DNA of 64,000 nucleotides from Clostridium neonatale (GTDB lineage: Bacteria; Bacillota; Clostridia; Clostridiales; Clostridiaceae). Below, piece by piece: positions 44,386 to 53,791 of the stretch. The notes under the pieces are model-generated. The model searched no databases and was not told where the DNA came from. It worked only from the letters and a program-made list of their open reading frames with translations. Position 1 is the first letter of the stretch. Each line of letters begins with the position of its first letter. Location of the stretch: NCBI RefSeq assembly GCF_001458595.1, contig NZ_LN890328.1:512779-576778 (forward strand). The letters run 5' to 3'. The position numbers and the translations under genes were made by a program.

Positions 44386-45042
44386 ATGAAGAAAATTGAA
44401 GCGGTAATTTTTGATATGGATGGTGTTCTTGTGGACACAGAAAGAGTATCTTTTGAGTCCTATAAAAAAGTACTTAAAGAATATAACTATGATATTAGTC
44501 ATGAATTTTATTTGACTTTATTAGGAAGAAATATTCCGAGCATTAAATCTATTTTTATTGAAATATATGGGGATGATTTCCCTTTCGATGAAATATATCC
44601 AAAGAAATCTAAATTGGCAACTGAGACTGTTGATAAAAATGGAGTTATTGTAAAGGGCGGGGTTCATGAGCTTATAGATTACCTAAAGGATAATAAATAT
44701 AAGATAGCTGTAGCTACTTCTACTAGAAAAGAAAGAGCACATAAATTATTAAGTGAGATAGATGTATTAGATAAAGTAGATTATATAATCTGTGGAGATC
44801 AAGTACAAAACTCTAAGCCGAATCCAGAGATATTTCTAAAAGCAGCTAAAGTATTAGATGTGGAACCAGAAGTATGCGCTGTTATAGAAGATTCGGAAGC
44901 AGGAATATTAGCAGCAAATGCAGCTAATATGAAAGGATTTAATGTGCCTGATATGAAAATGCCAGATGATAATATGAAAAGATTAGCTTTTAAGATATGT
45001 GATGATTTAATTGAGGTAAAGAACTACTTTGAGGCCCTATAA
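44386..45042 (+). CDS. HAD-superfamily phosphatase, beta-phosphoglucomutase-like
   Basis: The 218-residue protein begins MKKIEAVIFDMDGVLVDTE with the Asp nucleophile pair (D10, D12). VATSTRKERA gives motif II, KPNPEIFL the motif III Lys, and VIEDSEAGI the motif IV acids. The cap domain places it in the beta-phosphoglucomutase / small phosphatase subfamily. Sugar-phosphate specificity is unknown. GAGGAG precedes the ATG; the upstream GTG frame start is less likely. Confidence 0.92.
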   Translation: MKKIEAVIFDMDGVLVDTERVSFESYKKVLKEYNYDISHEFYLTLLGRNIPSIKSIFIEIYGDDFPFDEIYPKKSKLATETVDKNGVIVKGGVHELIDYLKDNKYKIAVATSTRKERAHKLLSEIDVLDKVDYIICGDQVQNSKPNPEIFLKAAKVLDVEPEVCAVIEDSEAGILAANAANMKGFNVPDMKMPDDNMKRLAFKICDDLIEVKNYFEAL

Positions 45043-45132
45043 CATATACTTGTATATAAAAAGTGATATGTTAGTATTTACGAGACTTACAATTAAAAAG
45101 TATGATAAAGAAAATATACATATATTATAAAA

Positions 45133-45182
45133 TAAAGCTTCTAAAATAAATACATAATGTAATTATTTTAGAAGCTTTTTGC
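45133..45182. terminator. Bidirectional terminator
   Basis: AAAGCTTCTAAAATA pairs with TATTTTAGAAGCTTT between the convergent HAD and threonine ammonia-lyase genes. Confidence 0.85.
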
Positions 45183-45183
45183 T

Positions 45184-46404
45184 TTAGTTATAAACACATT
45201 TTGGATTAATTAACTTTGGAGAATATCCGTTAGCCTTAAGTGCTTTTATGATTTTTTGTTTATGTTCATGACCGAACGTTTCCATTGTTATATCAAGCTC
45301 AACAGCACTATTTCTGTTTATACTTACAAATTGATTATGATCAAGTTTAATTATATTACCTTGCGCTTCAGCAATTACTTTTGATACATTTGTAAGCTCG
45401 CCAGGCTTGTCTGGTAATAAAACTGAAACTGCAAAGATACGTTCTCTTTCAATTAAACCGTGTTGAACAAGTGAAGCAAATGTAATAACATCCATATTAC
45501 CACCGCTTATTATCGATACAACTTTTTTGTTTTTACAGTCTAGATGCTTCAAAGCAGCAACTGTTAATAAACCAGAATTTTCAGCCAGCATTTTATGATT
45601 TTCAAGCATGTCTAAAAACGCACCAATTAATTCATGATCTTCTATTGTGATTATATCGTCTATATTTTCTTGAATATAAGGGAATATTTTGGAACCAGGA
45701 GTTTTTACTGCTGTGCCATCAGCTATGGTATCAACAAAAGGTAAAGTCACAACTTCACCTTTTCTCAAAGATTCCTGCATACAATTAGCGCCAGCAGGTT
45801 CTACTCCTATAACTTTGATATTGGGATTAAGTAATTTTGCTAATGTAGAGACTCCTGTAGCAAGTCCACCTCCACCGATTGGAACTAATATAACATCAAC
45901 AGTTGGAAGTTCTTTAACAATTTCCATAGCTATTGAGCCTTGTCCAGTGGCAACATCTAAATCATCAAATGGATGAATAAAAGTATATCCGTTTTCTTCA
46001 GCTAATTTTAATGCGTAGTCACATGCTTCATCATATACATCTCCATGTAAAATTACATCAGCCCCGTAAGCTTTGGTACGATTAACTTTCATAAGAGGTG
46101 TAGTAGTAGGCATAACAATAGTTGCTTTAATGCCATATAGTTTTGCAGCATATGCAACTCCTTGAGCATGATTACCAGCAGAAGCAGTAATTAATCCTCT
46201 ATTTCTCTCTTCATCAGTAAGAGTACTTATTTTATAGTAAGCACCTCTAATTTTATAAGCACCTGTTTTTTGCATATTCTCAGGTTTTAAATAAACCTTA
46301 TTGCCAGTTGATTCTGAATAAAAATCACTATACACAAGCTTTGTTTTTATAATTACTTTTTGAACGGCATCATAGGCTTGTTCAAATTTTTCTAATGTCA
46401 TCAT
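45184..46404 (-). CDS. ilvA: Threonine ammonia-lyase (dehydratase)
   Basis: The 406-residue PLP enzyme has KPENMQKTGAYKIRGAYYK with the Schiff-base lysine, SAGNHAQGVAYAA and the Gly-rich PLP phosphate loop GGGGLATGVS. A C-terminal ACT-like domain is at about 325-406 (VLLPDKPGELTNVSKVIAEA). It deaminates threonine to 2-oxobutanoate. The length and single ACT domain fit the short catabolic/TdcB-like class more than biosynthetic E. coli IlvA (about 514 residues). It stands alone, so whether it serves isoleucine synthesis or threonine breakdown is open. Confidence 0.93.
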   Translation of the reverse strand: MMTLEKFEQAYDAVQKVIIKTKLVYSDFYSESTGNKVYLKPENMQKTGAYKIRGAYYKISTLTDEERNRGLITASAGNHAQGVAYAAKLYGIKATIVMPTTTPLMKVNRTKAYGADVILHGDVYDEACDYALKLAEENGYTFIHPFDDLDVATGQGSIAMEIVKELPTVDVILVPIGGGGLATGVSTLAKLLNPNIKVIGVEPAGANCMQESLRKGEVVTLPFVDTIADGTAVKTPGSKIFPYIQENIDDIITIEDHELIGAFLDMLENHKMLAENSGLLTVAALKHLDCKNKKVVSIISGGNMDVITFASLVQHGLIERERIFAVSVLLPDKPGELTNVSKVIAEAQGNIIKLDHNQFVSINRNSAVELDITMETFGHEHKQKIIKALKANGYSPKLINPKCVYN

Positions 46405-46631
46405 AATATGTCACCCCTTTATTTAATTATTGCTTTTTAAACTTAACAATCTAATGATATCATTTTAGGTTTTTCTGTCAAGATATATGTTATTGAAGTG
46501 AAAGAATATAAAATTAAATATATTTTTGATATTATTTAGAAAAAAGAAAAGTAGGTCAAATAGTTGAAGTGAGTGTTGATGTAAGGTAAGGTATTGTATT
46601 GTGAATGTGTATAAATAAATCAGATAATATA

Positions 46632-46688
46632 ATAAAAAACTAAGTGATCCATTTATAAGTATATAATATGGAAACACTTAGTCTTTTT
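46632..46688. terminator. Bidirectional hairpin terminator
   Basis: AAAAACTAAGTGATCCA pairs imperfectly with TGGAAACACTTAGTCTTTTT beside the end of the antiporter gene. Confidence 0.75.
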
Positions 46689-47646
46689 AATTTCGTATTA
46701 TTATATAGATCATATATCCTATATACAGAGTTACTAAAATTAATCCTTCAAATCGAGTAAGTTTTTTTTCTTTTCCTTTTCCTATGAATATTAATGCAAA
46801 TAAAAAAAATGTTATTGCTAATAAGTATAGGAAATCAATCATTAAATTAGCAGCAACTGTAATAGGGCTTATTGTTGAGGAAAAACCTATTATAAGTAAT
46901 ATATTGAAAATATTCGATCCTAGAACATTACCAAGAGCAATATCATTTTCACCTTTTAAGGCTGCAACAATTGAAGTTACAAGTTCAGGAAGAGAAGTTC
47001 CCATGGCTACTATTGTAAGACCAACAAGTTTTTCGCTCATGCCAAATCTATAAGTTATATTAGTAGCACTATCTACAACAAAATCACCACCTAATATTAT
47101 TGCACAGGCACCTAATATTATAAGTAATATCTTAATGAATATATTTATATTTTTATCTTCTTCACTCGGTAGTTCAACATTTGTTTTAATAGACTTAAAT
47201 ACGAGGTATGTAATATAAGCAATACAAACTATAACTAAAATTATTCCATCGAATCTAGAAATTAAATTTCTGTCTTTCCCTAAAATACTGTCAAAAGTTA
47301 AAAATAATAATAATATTGTAACTGCAATATTAACAAGAAAATCAATTTTAATCTTTTCTTTTTGAATCATTAATGGAAGAACTATAGAAGTTACACCTAA
47401 TACCATAAGAGTATTAAATAAATTTGAACCAAGAACATTCCCAATGGCAATCTCATTACTGCCGTTTATTGCAGAAATTAAGCTTACAGCAAGTTCTGGT
47501 GCACTTGTTCCAAGAGATACTATAGTAAGACCAACTATTACTGATGGGATTCCAATTTTTTTAGCTATAGAAGAAGCACCATCTACAAATATGTCAGCAC
47601 CTTTTATAAGTAATACAAATCCTATAATTAATAATATGTAATTCAA
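46687..47646 (-). CDS. Calcium/sodium antiporter (CaCA family)
   Basis: The 319-residue membrane protein has ten helices and the two inverted alpha repeats of the CaCA superfamily: SLGTSAPELAVS with GNVLGSNLFNTL in repeat 1, and AMGTSLPELVTS with GNVLGSNIFNILL in repeat 2. This is the YrbG-type K+-independent Na+/Ca2+ exchanger. The start is TTG, with AGGTG a few bases upstream; no ATG fits the first helix. It is monocistronic. Confidence 0.93.
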   Translation of the reverse strand: MNYILLIIGFVLLIKGADIFVDGASSIAKKIGIPSVIVGLTIVSLGTSAPELAVSLISAINGSNEIAIGNVLGSNLFNTLMVLGVTSIVLPLMIQKEKIKIDFLVNIAVTILLLFLTFDSILGKDRNLISRFDGIILVIVCIAYITYLVFKSIKTNVELPSEEDKNINIFIKILLIILGACAIILGGDFVVDSATNITYRFGMSEKLVGLTIVAMGTSLPELVTSIVAALKGENDIALGNVLGSNIFNILLIIGFSSTISPITVAANLMIDFLYLLAITFFLFALIFIGKGKEKKLTRFEGLILVTLYIGYMIYIIIRN

Positions 47647-47918
47647 AAATTTTCACCTACTTTCAATATTTTATATAAAAACAAATCTTCAAATTATATA
47701 TAGATTTATCTCCAAGATTCAATATATTATACCAAAGCCGATATATTTTATGGAAGAAATAACGAACTAATATATAATTAAAGCATACAAGGATATAAAA
47801 TTCTTTTGACATAAATGGTTTACATGTTTTAAACTATTTACTGTATATAAATTTTGGACATTAAATTGTAACATAAGAACTAAAAACTAAAATAACTATA
47901 TAAATTGGGAGGAAATAA

Positions 47919-49475
47919 ATGAGCGTATTACTAGTTAAGGATATGAACCATGGATTTGGTGATAGGGCTATTTTTGAAGATGTATCATTTAGACTATTAA
48001 AGGGTGAACATGTTGGGCTTATTGGAGCTAATGGCGAGGGTAAATCAACATTTATGAATATAGTTACTGGAAAACTTCAACCAGATGAAGGGAAAGTTGA
48101 ATGGTCAAATAACGTGAGAGTTGGCTATATGGATCAGCATGTAGCACTTACAAAAGGTCAAAGTATAAGAGATGCATTAAGAGGTGCGTTTCAGTATTTA
48201 TTTGATATGGAAACTGAAATGAATTTGTTATATGAAAAAATGGGAGACTGCAGTGAGGATGAATTAAATAAAATGCTTGATAGAACTGCAGTAATTCAAG
48301 ATTTACTTGATAATAATGGATTTTATGTAATTGATGCTAAAGTTGAAGAAGTTGCTAAGGGGCTTGGACTTTTAGATTTAGGGCTTGATAGAGATGTTGA
48401 TGATTTATCGGGAGGCCAAAGAACAAAGATTCTTTTAGGTAAGCTATTACTTGAAAATCCGGATATATTACTTTTAGATGAGCCTACAAACTATCTTGAT
48501 GAGGAACATATAGAATGGCTTAAGAGATATTTACAAGCATATGAAAATGCTTTTATCCTAATATCACATGATATTCCATTTTTAAATTCAGTAGTTAATT
48601 TAATATATCATGTAGAAGATAAAAAGCTTACAAGATATGTTGGAGATTACGATGAATTCCAAAGAATATATGCTGAAAACAAAAAGAAATTAGAAGCAGC
48701 ATATGAAAAACAACAAAAAGAAATTGCGAGACTTGAGGATTTTGTGGCTAGAAATAAAGCTAATGTTGCAACAGCTAATATGGCAAAATCAAGACAAAAG
48801 AAATTAGATAGAATGGAAAAGATTGAACTTTCAGCAGAAAAACCAAAGCCAGAATTTAACTTTAAACCTTCAAGAGCGTCAGGTAAAGTGATTTTTGAAA
48901 CTAAGGATTTGGTTATCGGATATGATTCTCCACTTACAAAACCATTAAATATTTCAATGGAAAGAGGTCAAAAAGTAGCTTTAGTTGGAGCAAATGGCCT
49001 TGGTAAGTCAACACTACTAAAAAGTTTACTTGGAAAAATTAAGCCAATAAGTGGAGAAGTTCATTTAGGTGATTATCAATACATAGGATATTTCGAACAA
49101 GAAGATAGAGCTGATAATAGCAATACTTGTATTGAAGAAGTGTGGCAAGAGTTCCCAGGGTATACTCAATATCAAATAAGAGCAGCACTTGCTAAATGTG
49201 GACTTACAACAAAGCAACTTGAATCTCAAATCAGAGTGTTATCTGGAGGAGAAGCTGCTAAAGTAAGACTTTGCAAGATAATAAATAATGAAACAAATAT
49301 ATTAATCCTTGATGAGCCTACGAATCATTTGGATGTAGATGCTAAAGATGAATTAAAAAGAGCATTAAAAGAATATAAAGGAACAATTCTTTTGGTATCA
49401 CATGAACCAGAATTCTATAGAGACATTGTTACTGAAATTTGGAACTGTGAAGATTGGACTACTAAAATAGTATAA
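47919..49475 (+). CDS. ABC-F family ATPase
   Basis: The 518-residue soluble protein has two ABC domains: Walker A GANGEGKS with signature LSGGQRTK and Walker B LLLDEPTNYLDEEH in the first, and GANGLGKS, LSGGEAAKVR and LILDEPTNHLDVDA in the second. The charged P-site-tip-type linker lies between (about 255-310). There is no membrane domain. ABC-F proteins bind the ribosome and act in translation or antibiotic resistance. The linker is of ordinary length and gives no sign of a resistance role. GGGAGG precedes the ATG. Confidence 0.93.
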   Translation: MSVLLVKDMNHGFGDRAIFEDVSFRLLKGEHVGLIGANGEGKSTFMNIVTGKLQPDEGKVEWSNNVRVGYMDQHVALTKGQSIRDALRGAFQYLFDMETEMNLLYEKMGDCSEDELNKMLDRTAVIQDLLDNNGFYVIDAKVEEVAKGLGLLDLGLDRDVDDLSGGQRTKILLGKLLLENPDILLLDEPTNYLDEEHIEWLKRYLQAYENAFILISHDIPFLNSVVNLIYHVEDKKLTRYVGDYDEFQRIYAENKKKLEAAYEKQQKEIARLEDFVARNKANVATANMAKSRQKKLDRMEKIELSAEKPKPEFNFKPSRASGKVIFETKDLVIGYDSPLTKPLNISMERGQKVALVGANGLGKSTLLKSLLGKIKPISGEVHLGDYQYIGYFEQEDRADNSNTCIEEVWQEFPGYTQYQIRAALAKCGLTTKQLESQIRVLSGGEAAKVRLCKIINNETNILILDEPTNHLDVDAKDELKRALKEYKGTILLVSHEPEFYRDIVTEIWNCEDWTTKIV

Positions 49476-49486
49476 CCTTAGAAAAT

Positions 49487-49558
49487 TCAATGGATATGAG
49501 TGTTTAAAATGATAGAAATAAAACTGATTAACACATTAATTATATCCATTGATTTTTC
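49487..49558 (+). terminator. Rho-independent terminator after the ABC-F gene
   Basis: CAATGGATAT pairs with ATATCCATTG, with an inner GTGTT/AACAC stem, followed by a T-run. Confidence 0.75.
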
Positions 49559-49986
49559 TTTTTTTAACACATGAGTATAAATATCAGCAGTAATACTTAT
49601 GATTGAATGAGCTAATAAAATAGATATTGTTTTTTAGGTAACAGAACATCATTTAAAATTTTAATGTTGAATAAGTGTGGCGGAGTAGATGAAAATTTTG
49701 TGCTTAACACCACACTTTTTTAAAAAGGTATTCTAGGCATTCATTTAATTGTGGCTTAGGATCGTTAAGCACCAGTACATTATGGCAATTAATTAAAGTC
49801 AGAAATAGAAATGCTGTTAAAATAACTAATGCTTTTCTTATGCATGTTAAGGATGGATGACGACGCAACCAGTATTGGTTAAAAGAAGAAATACAGAAGC
49901 TAAGCTATTTCTTACTGGTAAATATACATTAAATAATTAAAAGCTTATTAAATAATATAAAAAACTATTTTATTATGTAAAAAATA
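49559..49986. other. Degraded non-coding stretch
   Basis: Short open frames occur in several phases, for example a peptide beginning MTTQPVLVKRRNTEAKLFLT at about 49857, but none has a ribosome binding site or recognisable homology. A GTGTGG/CCACAC hairpin with T-run sits at 49673-49724. This looks like decayed coding sequence. Confidence 0.4.
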
Positions 49987-50098
49987 TGGTATAATATGAT
50001 TATAAATAGTAATACCATACATAAATCTAATATATCTATAAATAATTAGAAAACAATAGAAGCCGGTTAAAGATTAATTTCTTTAGCTGGCTTTTATT
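49987..50098 (+). ncRNA. Candidate small RNA with own promoter and terminator
   Basis: An extended -10, TGGTATAAT (49987-49995), is followed about 70 bases later by a 12-bp hairpin AGCCGGTTAAAG/CTTTAGCTGGCT (two G-U pairs) with TTTT at 50061-50096. The predicted transcript of about 95 bases contains no ATG ORF. No -35 box is convincing. Confidence 0.4.
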
Positions 50099-50191
50099 CT
50101 GTTTAGAAAATGTTAAGAAATAGATTATATTAGAAATAAGGATGCTATTAAATTCTTATGTTTTGAATGTATAATAGCATTGAGGTGAATT

Positions 50192-50239
50192 CATGAGTAC
50201 AAAGGGATTACGTGAAACAATAAAGAACATGGCAATTTA
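50192..50239 (+). other. Possible 15-codon leader peptide or gene remnant
   Basis: GAGGTG lies 5 bases before an ATG that opens MSTKGLRETIKNMAI and a stop. A perfect GGAGATAGC/GCTATCTCC hairpin with T5 follows at 50299-50344. This is either a tiny peptide gene or the start of a decayed gene. Confidence 0.3.
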
Positions 50240-50298
50240 AATCTAGATTAGCAGGAACTATAATAAATACGGTTTGTAATTGGATAAGAAATCTTATA

Positions 50299-50344
50299 AG
50301 GAGATAGCAGTAATAATATATATGAAAGCTATCTCCTTTTTATA
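50299..50344 (+). terminator. Terminator hairpin
   Basis: AAGGAGATAGC pairs with GCTATCTCCTT around a 20-base loop, followed by T5. Confidence 0.75.
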
Positions 50345-50434
50345 TGAATATTAATAATTTTATCATTTATATTATTGATATATATTACCAATAGTATACA
50401 ATGTTAATATATTTATGATAAAGGAGATTAAATA

Positions 50435-50631
50435 ATGGATTTGGCTGAATTAGTAGTTGGGATAATACCAATCCTAATAATTTAATAAGATTAATTAAAT
50501 ATAAATTTAAAGATCTAGAAAAAACTCCATTAGTAAAAATTCAAATTATAATACATATAGTATTACTAGTACTTTGCATATTGTCATGTATACCACTTAT
50601 AATATTTCCTCTTATTGCATTTTTCAGTTAA
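50435..50631 (+). pseudogene. Frameshifted small membrane-protein gene
   Basis: A strong AAAGGAG site precedes the ATG. The first frame stops after MDLAELVVGIIPILII. A second frame reads WDNTNPNNLIRLIKYKFKDL, then LEKTPLVK and a long hydrophobic C-terminus rich in Ile, Leu and Phe up to a stop at 50631. Joining the two requires one frameshift near 50455-50470. The composition suggests a small membrane peptide or bacteriocin-type protein. It is followed directly by a terminator hairpin. Confidence 0.45.
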
Positions 50632-50635
50632 TAAA

Positions 50636-50671
50636 AAGGAGACAACTATTAATTTAGTTATCTCCTTTTCT
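50636..50671 (+). repeat. Terminator-like hairpin, copy 2 of a 28-base identical repeat
   Basis: Bases 50638-50665 are identical to 8731-8758. The arms GGAGACAACT and AGTTATCTCC pair with one mismatch, followed by TTTT. This copy terminates the frameshifted small gene. Confidence 0.78.
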
Positions 50672-50924
50672 GAGGGCTAGATATATTATGTATGTATAGA
50701 TTATAGACATAATATGTTAATTATATACAAAAATTTATTATCACATAGTAACATATTTTTAACAAACAAGTTCCGAAGACTTAAGTTGATATTTGAGTGT
50801 TTAACGTAGGACTGTGGAGTATTTTTTATTTTAATATTTTTCTTAGTAAAAAATTATAATTATTATTAAATTATATGGGCATAATAGATACGAAGCAAAT
50901 TATGTTTATAAGGAGGAATATTAA
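50672..50924. other. Spacer upstream of the YvlD-like gene
   Basis: AT-rich, with no ORF having a ribosome binding site. It presumably contains the promoter of the next gene, which I cannot place with confidence. Confidence 0.4.
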
Positions 50925-51284
50925 ATGGAAGAGAAAAGAAAAACTTCAAACAATAATATTTTGGGTTGGATAACTAGACTAGTATTAGTTGCAATTATTT
51001 TAGGAATAACATCATTTTTAACACCAGGATTTACTATTAATGGATTATGGTCATTTTTATTGGCCGCAGTTGTAATAACTGCATTAGATTATATAGTAGA
51101 AAGATTTATGGGACTTGATGCATCACCTATTGGAAAAGGTATAAAGGGGTTTATAATAGCAGCAGTAATAATATATTTAACACAATTTTTTGTTCCTAAT
51201 ATGGGAGTATCTATAGTCGGAGCATTATTAGCAGCTTTGGTTATTGGAATTTTAGATATGGTAATACCACAAAAAATAATGTAA
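50925..51284 (+). CDS. YvlD-like / phage holin 4-2 superfamily membrane protein
   Basis: The 119-residue protein has four membrane segments and the family pattern WITRLVLVAIILGITSFLTP, GFTINGLWSFLLAAVVI, ALDYIVERFMGLDA and a second half with IGALLAALVIGILDMVIP. Such proteins (PF04020) are common in the Firmicute chromosome outside phages, and in Bacillus the yvl locus responds to envelope stress. A holin function is not implied. GGAGG precedes the ATG and a terminator follows. Confidence 0.85.
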   Translation: MEEKRKTSNNNILGWITRLVLVAIILGITSFLTPGFTINGLWSFLLAAVVITALDYIVERFMGLDASPIGKGIKGFIIAAVIIYLTQFFVPNMGVSIVGALLAALVIGILDMVIPQKIM

Positions 51285-51296
51285 AAACTTATTTTA

Positions 51297-51329
51297 ATAA
51301 GAGCTCTAGAAATAGGGCTCTTTTATTTT
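51297..51329 (+). terminator. Rho-independent terminator
   Basis: TAAGAGCTC and the complementary GGGCTCTTTTA form a hairpin followed by T-rich sequence. Confidence 0.72.
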
Positions 51330-51425
51330 AGGTAAATTATAGAAACTGTAATGTTTTTATGAATAAAATATAAAATTCATTGCAAACTAAATCATAAAGT
51401 CTACAATTATGAAAGGAATATTGTT

Positions 51426-51593
51426 ATGAAAAGTTTTAGAGAAATAGCTGAAGAAATATGTAAATGCAGAAGAGAATTAGAAAAAATATCTCATGAACAA
51501 TCAAATTTAATAGATCCTAAAGTAATAGAGGAAACTAATAAACTAAATGAAGCAATAAAAAAATTTGAGTATTTTATGATGGAACATGAATGA
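51426..51593 (+). CDS. Small protein resembling Spo0E-type phosphatases
   Basis: The 55-residue ORF begins MKSFREIAEEICKCRRELEK, then has NLIDPKVIEETNKLNEAIKK. The pattern of two helices, with a D-P-x-V-x-E-x-x-x-x-L-x-x-x-I spacing in the second, resembles Spo0E-family aspartyl-phosphate phosphatases, but the canonical SQxLD is replaced by TNKLN. AAAGGA precedes the ATG. Spo0E family members dephosphorylate Spo0A~P and restrain sporulation. The assignment is tentative. Confidence 0.5.
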   Translation: MKSFREIAEEICKCRRELEKISHEQSNLIDPKVIEETNKLNEAIKKFEYFMMEHE

Positions 51594-51748
51594 TAAAGTA
51601 AAAACACTTTTACTTAATTACAATATCTGCAACATTAGCATAATAAATGTTTGCGTAAAAATAACTATTAATGGGGAAAATCATTGTATAAAAATAGCTT
51701 GAGTACTATGCTTAATCTATTTTTATTTTGTTTTGTATGTAGAATAAA

Positions 51749-51779
51749 ACTTCTTGGAACTATTAAAGTCCAAGAAGAA
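51749..51779 (+). promoter_or_regulatory. Hairpin upstream of the DUF2935 gene
   Basis: ACTTCTTGGA pairs with TCCAAGAAG around a 9-base loop, about 33 bases before the ATG and without a T-run. It may be a leader stem. Confidence 0.4.
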
Positions 51780-51811
51780 TATAATATTAAAAAATTATAT
51801 GGGAGAAAACT

Positions 51812-52723
51812 ATGCTAAGCAGAGAAAAATATATTACATTATCTTTAGAATTACATCTATTTTTTGGGCGAATTATGAAGGAACATTCCTTTTTTCTAGA
51901 AGCTGGATTCACGCCTAAAAACACAAAGCTTTCTAAGGAAGCAGATAATTATAAAGTAAATTTTGAAAAACTTTTATTAGATACAGTTAAACTTAGCAAC
52001 GGGAGAATTAGGCAAGCTGTTATAGATTCAGGAGAAGTTTTTACCGAGTATACTTTAAATGCAGAAACAAAAACAAAATACTATACAGGTATAGATATTA
52101 ATTCTAAAATAACACTAATGGAGAACGACTTAGAATGCAGACCTACAAAAGGTACTGATACCAAGATTATGAATTGTGTGAAAGGTCTTAATAACAGAGC
52201 TATAAAATTATTGGATGGACTAATAGAGTTTAAGACAAAAATTTTAAATGATATGTTGTGTTGTAAACTTTTCACAGTGAATTATCCTTTACTTATTGAA
52301 CATATAATACGAGAGGCGAAATTGTATCGTTTATATGTAGAACAAATTGAAAACAATAATGATATAGATAAGGACGACATTAGGAAAAACGAGTTATTTT
52401 GGAATCAAATTATGATGGAACATTCTCTATTTATCAGGGGATTGCTTGATCCTAGTGAGGCTGAATTAATAAGTACTTCAAATAAATTTGCAAATGAGTT
52501 TTCTGAACTAATTAAAAAGGCAGATGAGATTACTGAAATGACTATGTCTAGTATTACAAATGATACTTTAACAGAGGTAATTAAATTAAGAGATTTTAAG
52601 AAGGCAGGCACAAAGGGAATAGTTGATTGTGAGATAAAATCTATAATATTACCACTTCTTGCTGATCATGTACTAAGAGAAGCAAATCATTATATAAGAT
52701 TACTAAAAAGTTATGAGGCATAA
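51812..52723 (+). CDS. DUF2935 family ferritin-like protein
   Basis: The 303-residue protein is two tandem helical-bundle repeats. Each starts with a Phe-x-x-x-x-x-E-H-S motif: FFGRIMKEHSFFLEAG at about 17-32 and FWNQIMMEHSLFIRGL at about 195-210. Each contains later LLIEHIIREAKLYR or LLADHVLREANHYI blocks at about 165-180 and 285-300. The regular Glu/His spacing suggests a carboxylate-bridged metal site. Function is not established. GGGAG precedes the ATG and a terminator follows. Confidence 0.9.
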   Translation: MLSREKYITLSLELHLFFGRIMKEHSFFLEAGFTPKNTKLSKEADNYKVNFEKLLLDTVKLSNGRIRQAVIDSGEVFTEYTLNAETKTKYYTGIDINSKITLMENDLECRPTKGTDTKIMNCVKGLNNRAIKLLDGLIEFKTKILNDMLCCKLFTVNYPLLIEHIIREAKLYRLYVEQIENNNDIDKDDIRKNELFWNQIMMEHSLFIRGLLDPSEAELISTSNKFANEFSELIKKADEITEMTMSSITNDTLTEVIKLRDFKKAGTKGIVDCEIKSIILPLLADHVLREANHYIRLLKSYEA

Positions 52724-52735
52724 TATATAGTACTA

Positions 52736-52777
52736 GCTACCCAAAATAGAAATTAAATTTCTATTTTGAGTAGCTTT
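52736..52777 (+). terminator. Rho-independent terminator
   Basis: AGCTACCCAAAATAGAAAT pairs with ATTTCTATTTTGAGTAGCT (one mismatch), followed by T5. Confidence 0.88.
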
Positions 52778-52846
52778 TTAAGAATGTTTAGATAATTTAT
52801 ATTTAAAATAATTATGTAATGATTTTAACATATAAGGAAAAGTGGT

Positions 52847-52966
52847 ATGAAAGCTGTATTTTGTAAATTAAAGAAAAGCGAAACATTTAAAGCATATGTA
52901 TTTTTATTGCCAAGCCTTAAATGTAGTGTTACTGGTTGGGCTATATTTCGTAAAAAGTTTGATTAA
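52847..52966 (+). CDS. Possible 39-residue peptide
   Basis: The ORF begins MKAVFCKLKKSETFKAYVFL with a weak AAGGAAAAG upstream. The peptide is basic and hydrophobic. No family is recognised. This is the only candidate in an otherwise empty 430-base gap, which is AT-rich with no other feature. Confidence 0.28.
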   Translation: MKAVFCKLKKSETFKAYVFLLPSLKCSVTGWAIFRKKFD

Positions 52967-53152
52967 AACTAATTTATGGAAAATGATATCTTAAATTAAT
53001 GAATGGTATTGATTAATATGAACTAAATTTAAATATGATAGCAAAATATTGGAGAATATTCATATCATATATAATAATATAGTGTATAATATAAAATATG
53101 GAATATTTATGGCGATAAATATAATAACTATTGGTATTGAAGGAGAGAAAAT

Positions 53153-53773
53153 ATGAATATAAAGATGTTGTCGTATTTTAAAGTAAATTTAGATTGTAAT
53201 TTAATAGAGAATTATAGTGATACATTAGTGGTTTTATTACCAGGAATAGGATATACAGGGGATAGACCACTGATGGATTACTCTAAGAGATTAGCCTCAG
53301 AAATGAGATATGATGTACTTTCAATAGAATATGGATTTCAAGTTGCAAGAACATCACTTAATCACTCTGATGAATTCAGCATAGTTATAAGAGAAACTAG
53401 GGAAATTATATTGAAGGCTTTAAATGATAAATACAGAAAAATAGTATTTATAGGTAAAAGTATTGGAACTTTGGTACAAACATCCATAGAAGAAAAATTA
53501 GCTAAATATGAGACGTTTAACATATATTTAACTCCAGTAAGTGAAACAATAAAGGTGGGGATAAAGGAAAATTCGTTAATTATTGCAGGAAACAATGATC
53601 CTATGATAAATAATGATGCTTTACATAAATTAAGAGAGATGAGTAATGTAAAATTTTTAGAAATAGAAGGTGCTGATCATTCTCTAAATATTAAAAATGA
53701 TACAATGAAGAGTATAGATGTATTAAAAAAAGTTATTGAAGCTGAAAGAAATTATCTTAATTCTATTAAATAA
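53153..53773 (+). CDS. Alpha/beta hydrolase-fold protein
   Basis: The 206-residue protein shows VVLLPGIGYTGDRPLMDY at the oxyanion region, the nucleophile elbow GKSIGT (Ser103), the acid NNDPM (Asp149) and the histidine GADHSL (His176), a complete catalytic triad. It is short for the fold and has no signal peptide, so it is a cytosolic esterase or peptidase-like enzyme of unknown substrate. GAAGGAGAG precedes the ATG. A FecR-like gene begins 18 bases after the stop, probably in the same operon. Confidence 0.85.
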   Translation: MNIKMLSYFKVNLDCNLIENYSDTLVVLLPGIGYTGDRPLMDYSKRLASEMRYDVLSIEYGFQVARTSLNHSDEFSIVIRETREIILKALNDKYRKIVFIGKSIGTLVQTSIEEKLAKYETFNIYLTPVSETIKVGIKENSLIIAGNNDPMINNDALHKLREMSNVKFLEIEGADHSLNIKNDTMKSIDVLKKVIEAERNYLNSIK

Positions 53774-53791
53774 GAATTTAGGGGTAAAAAA

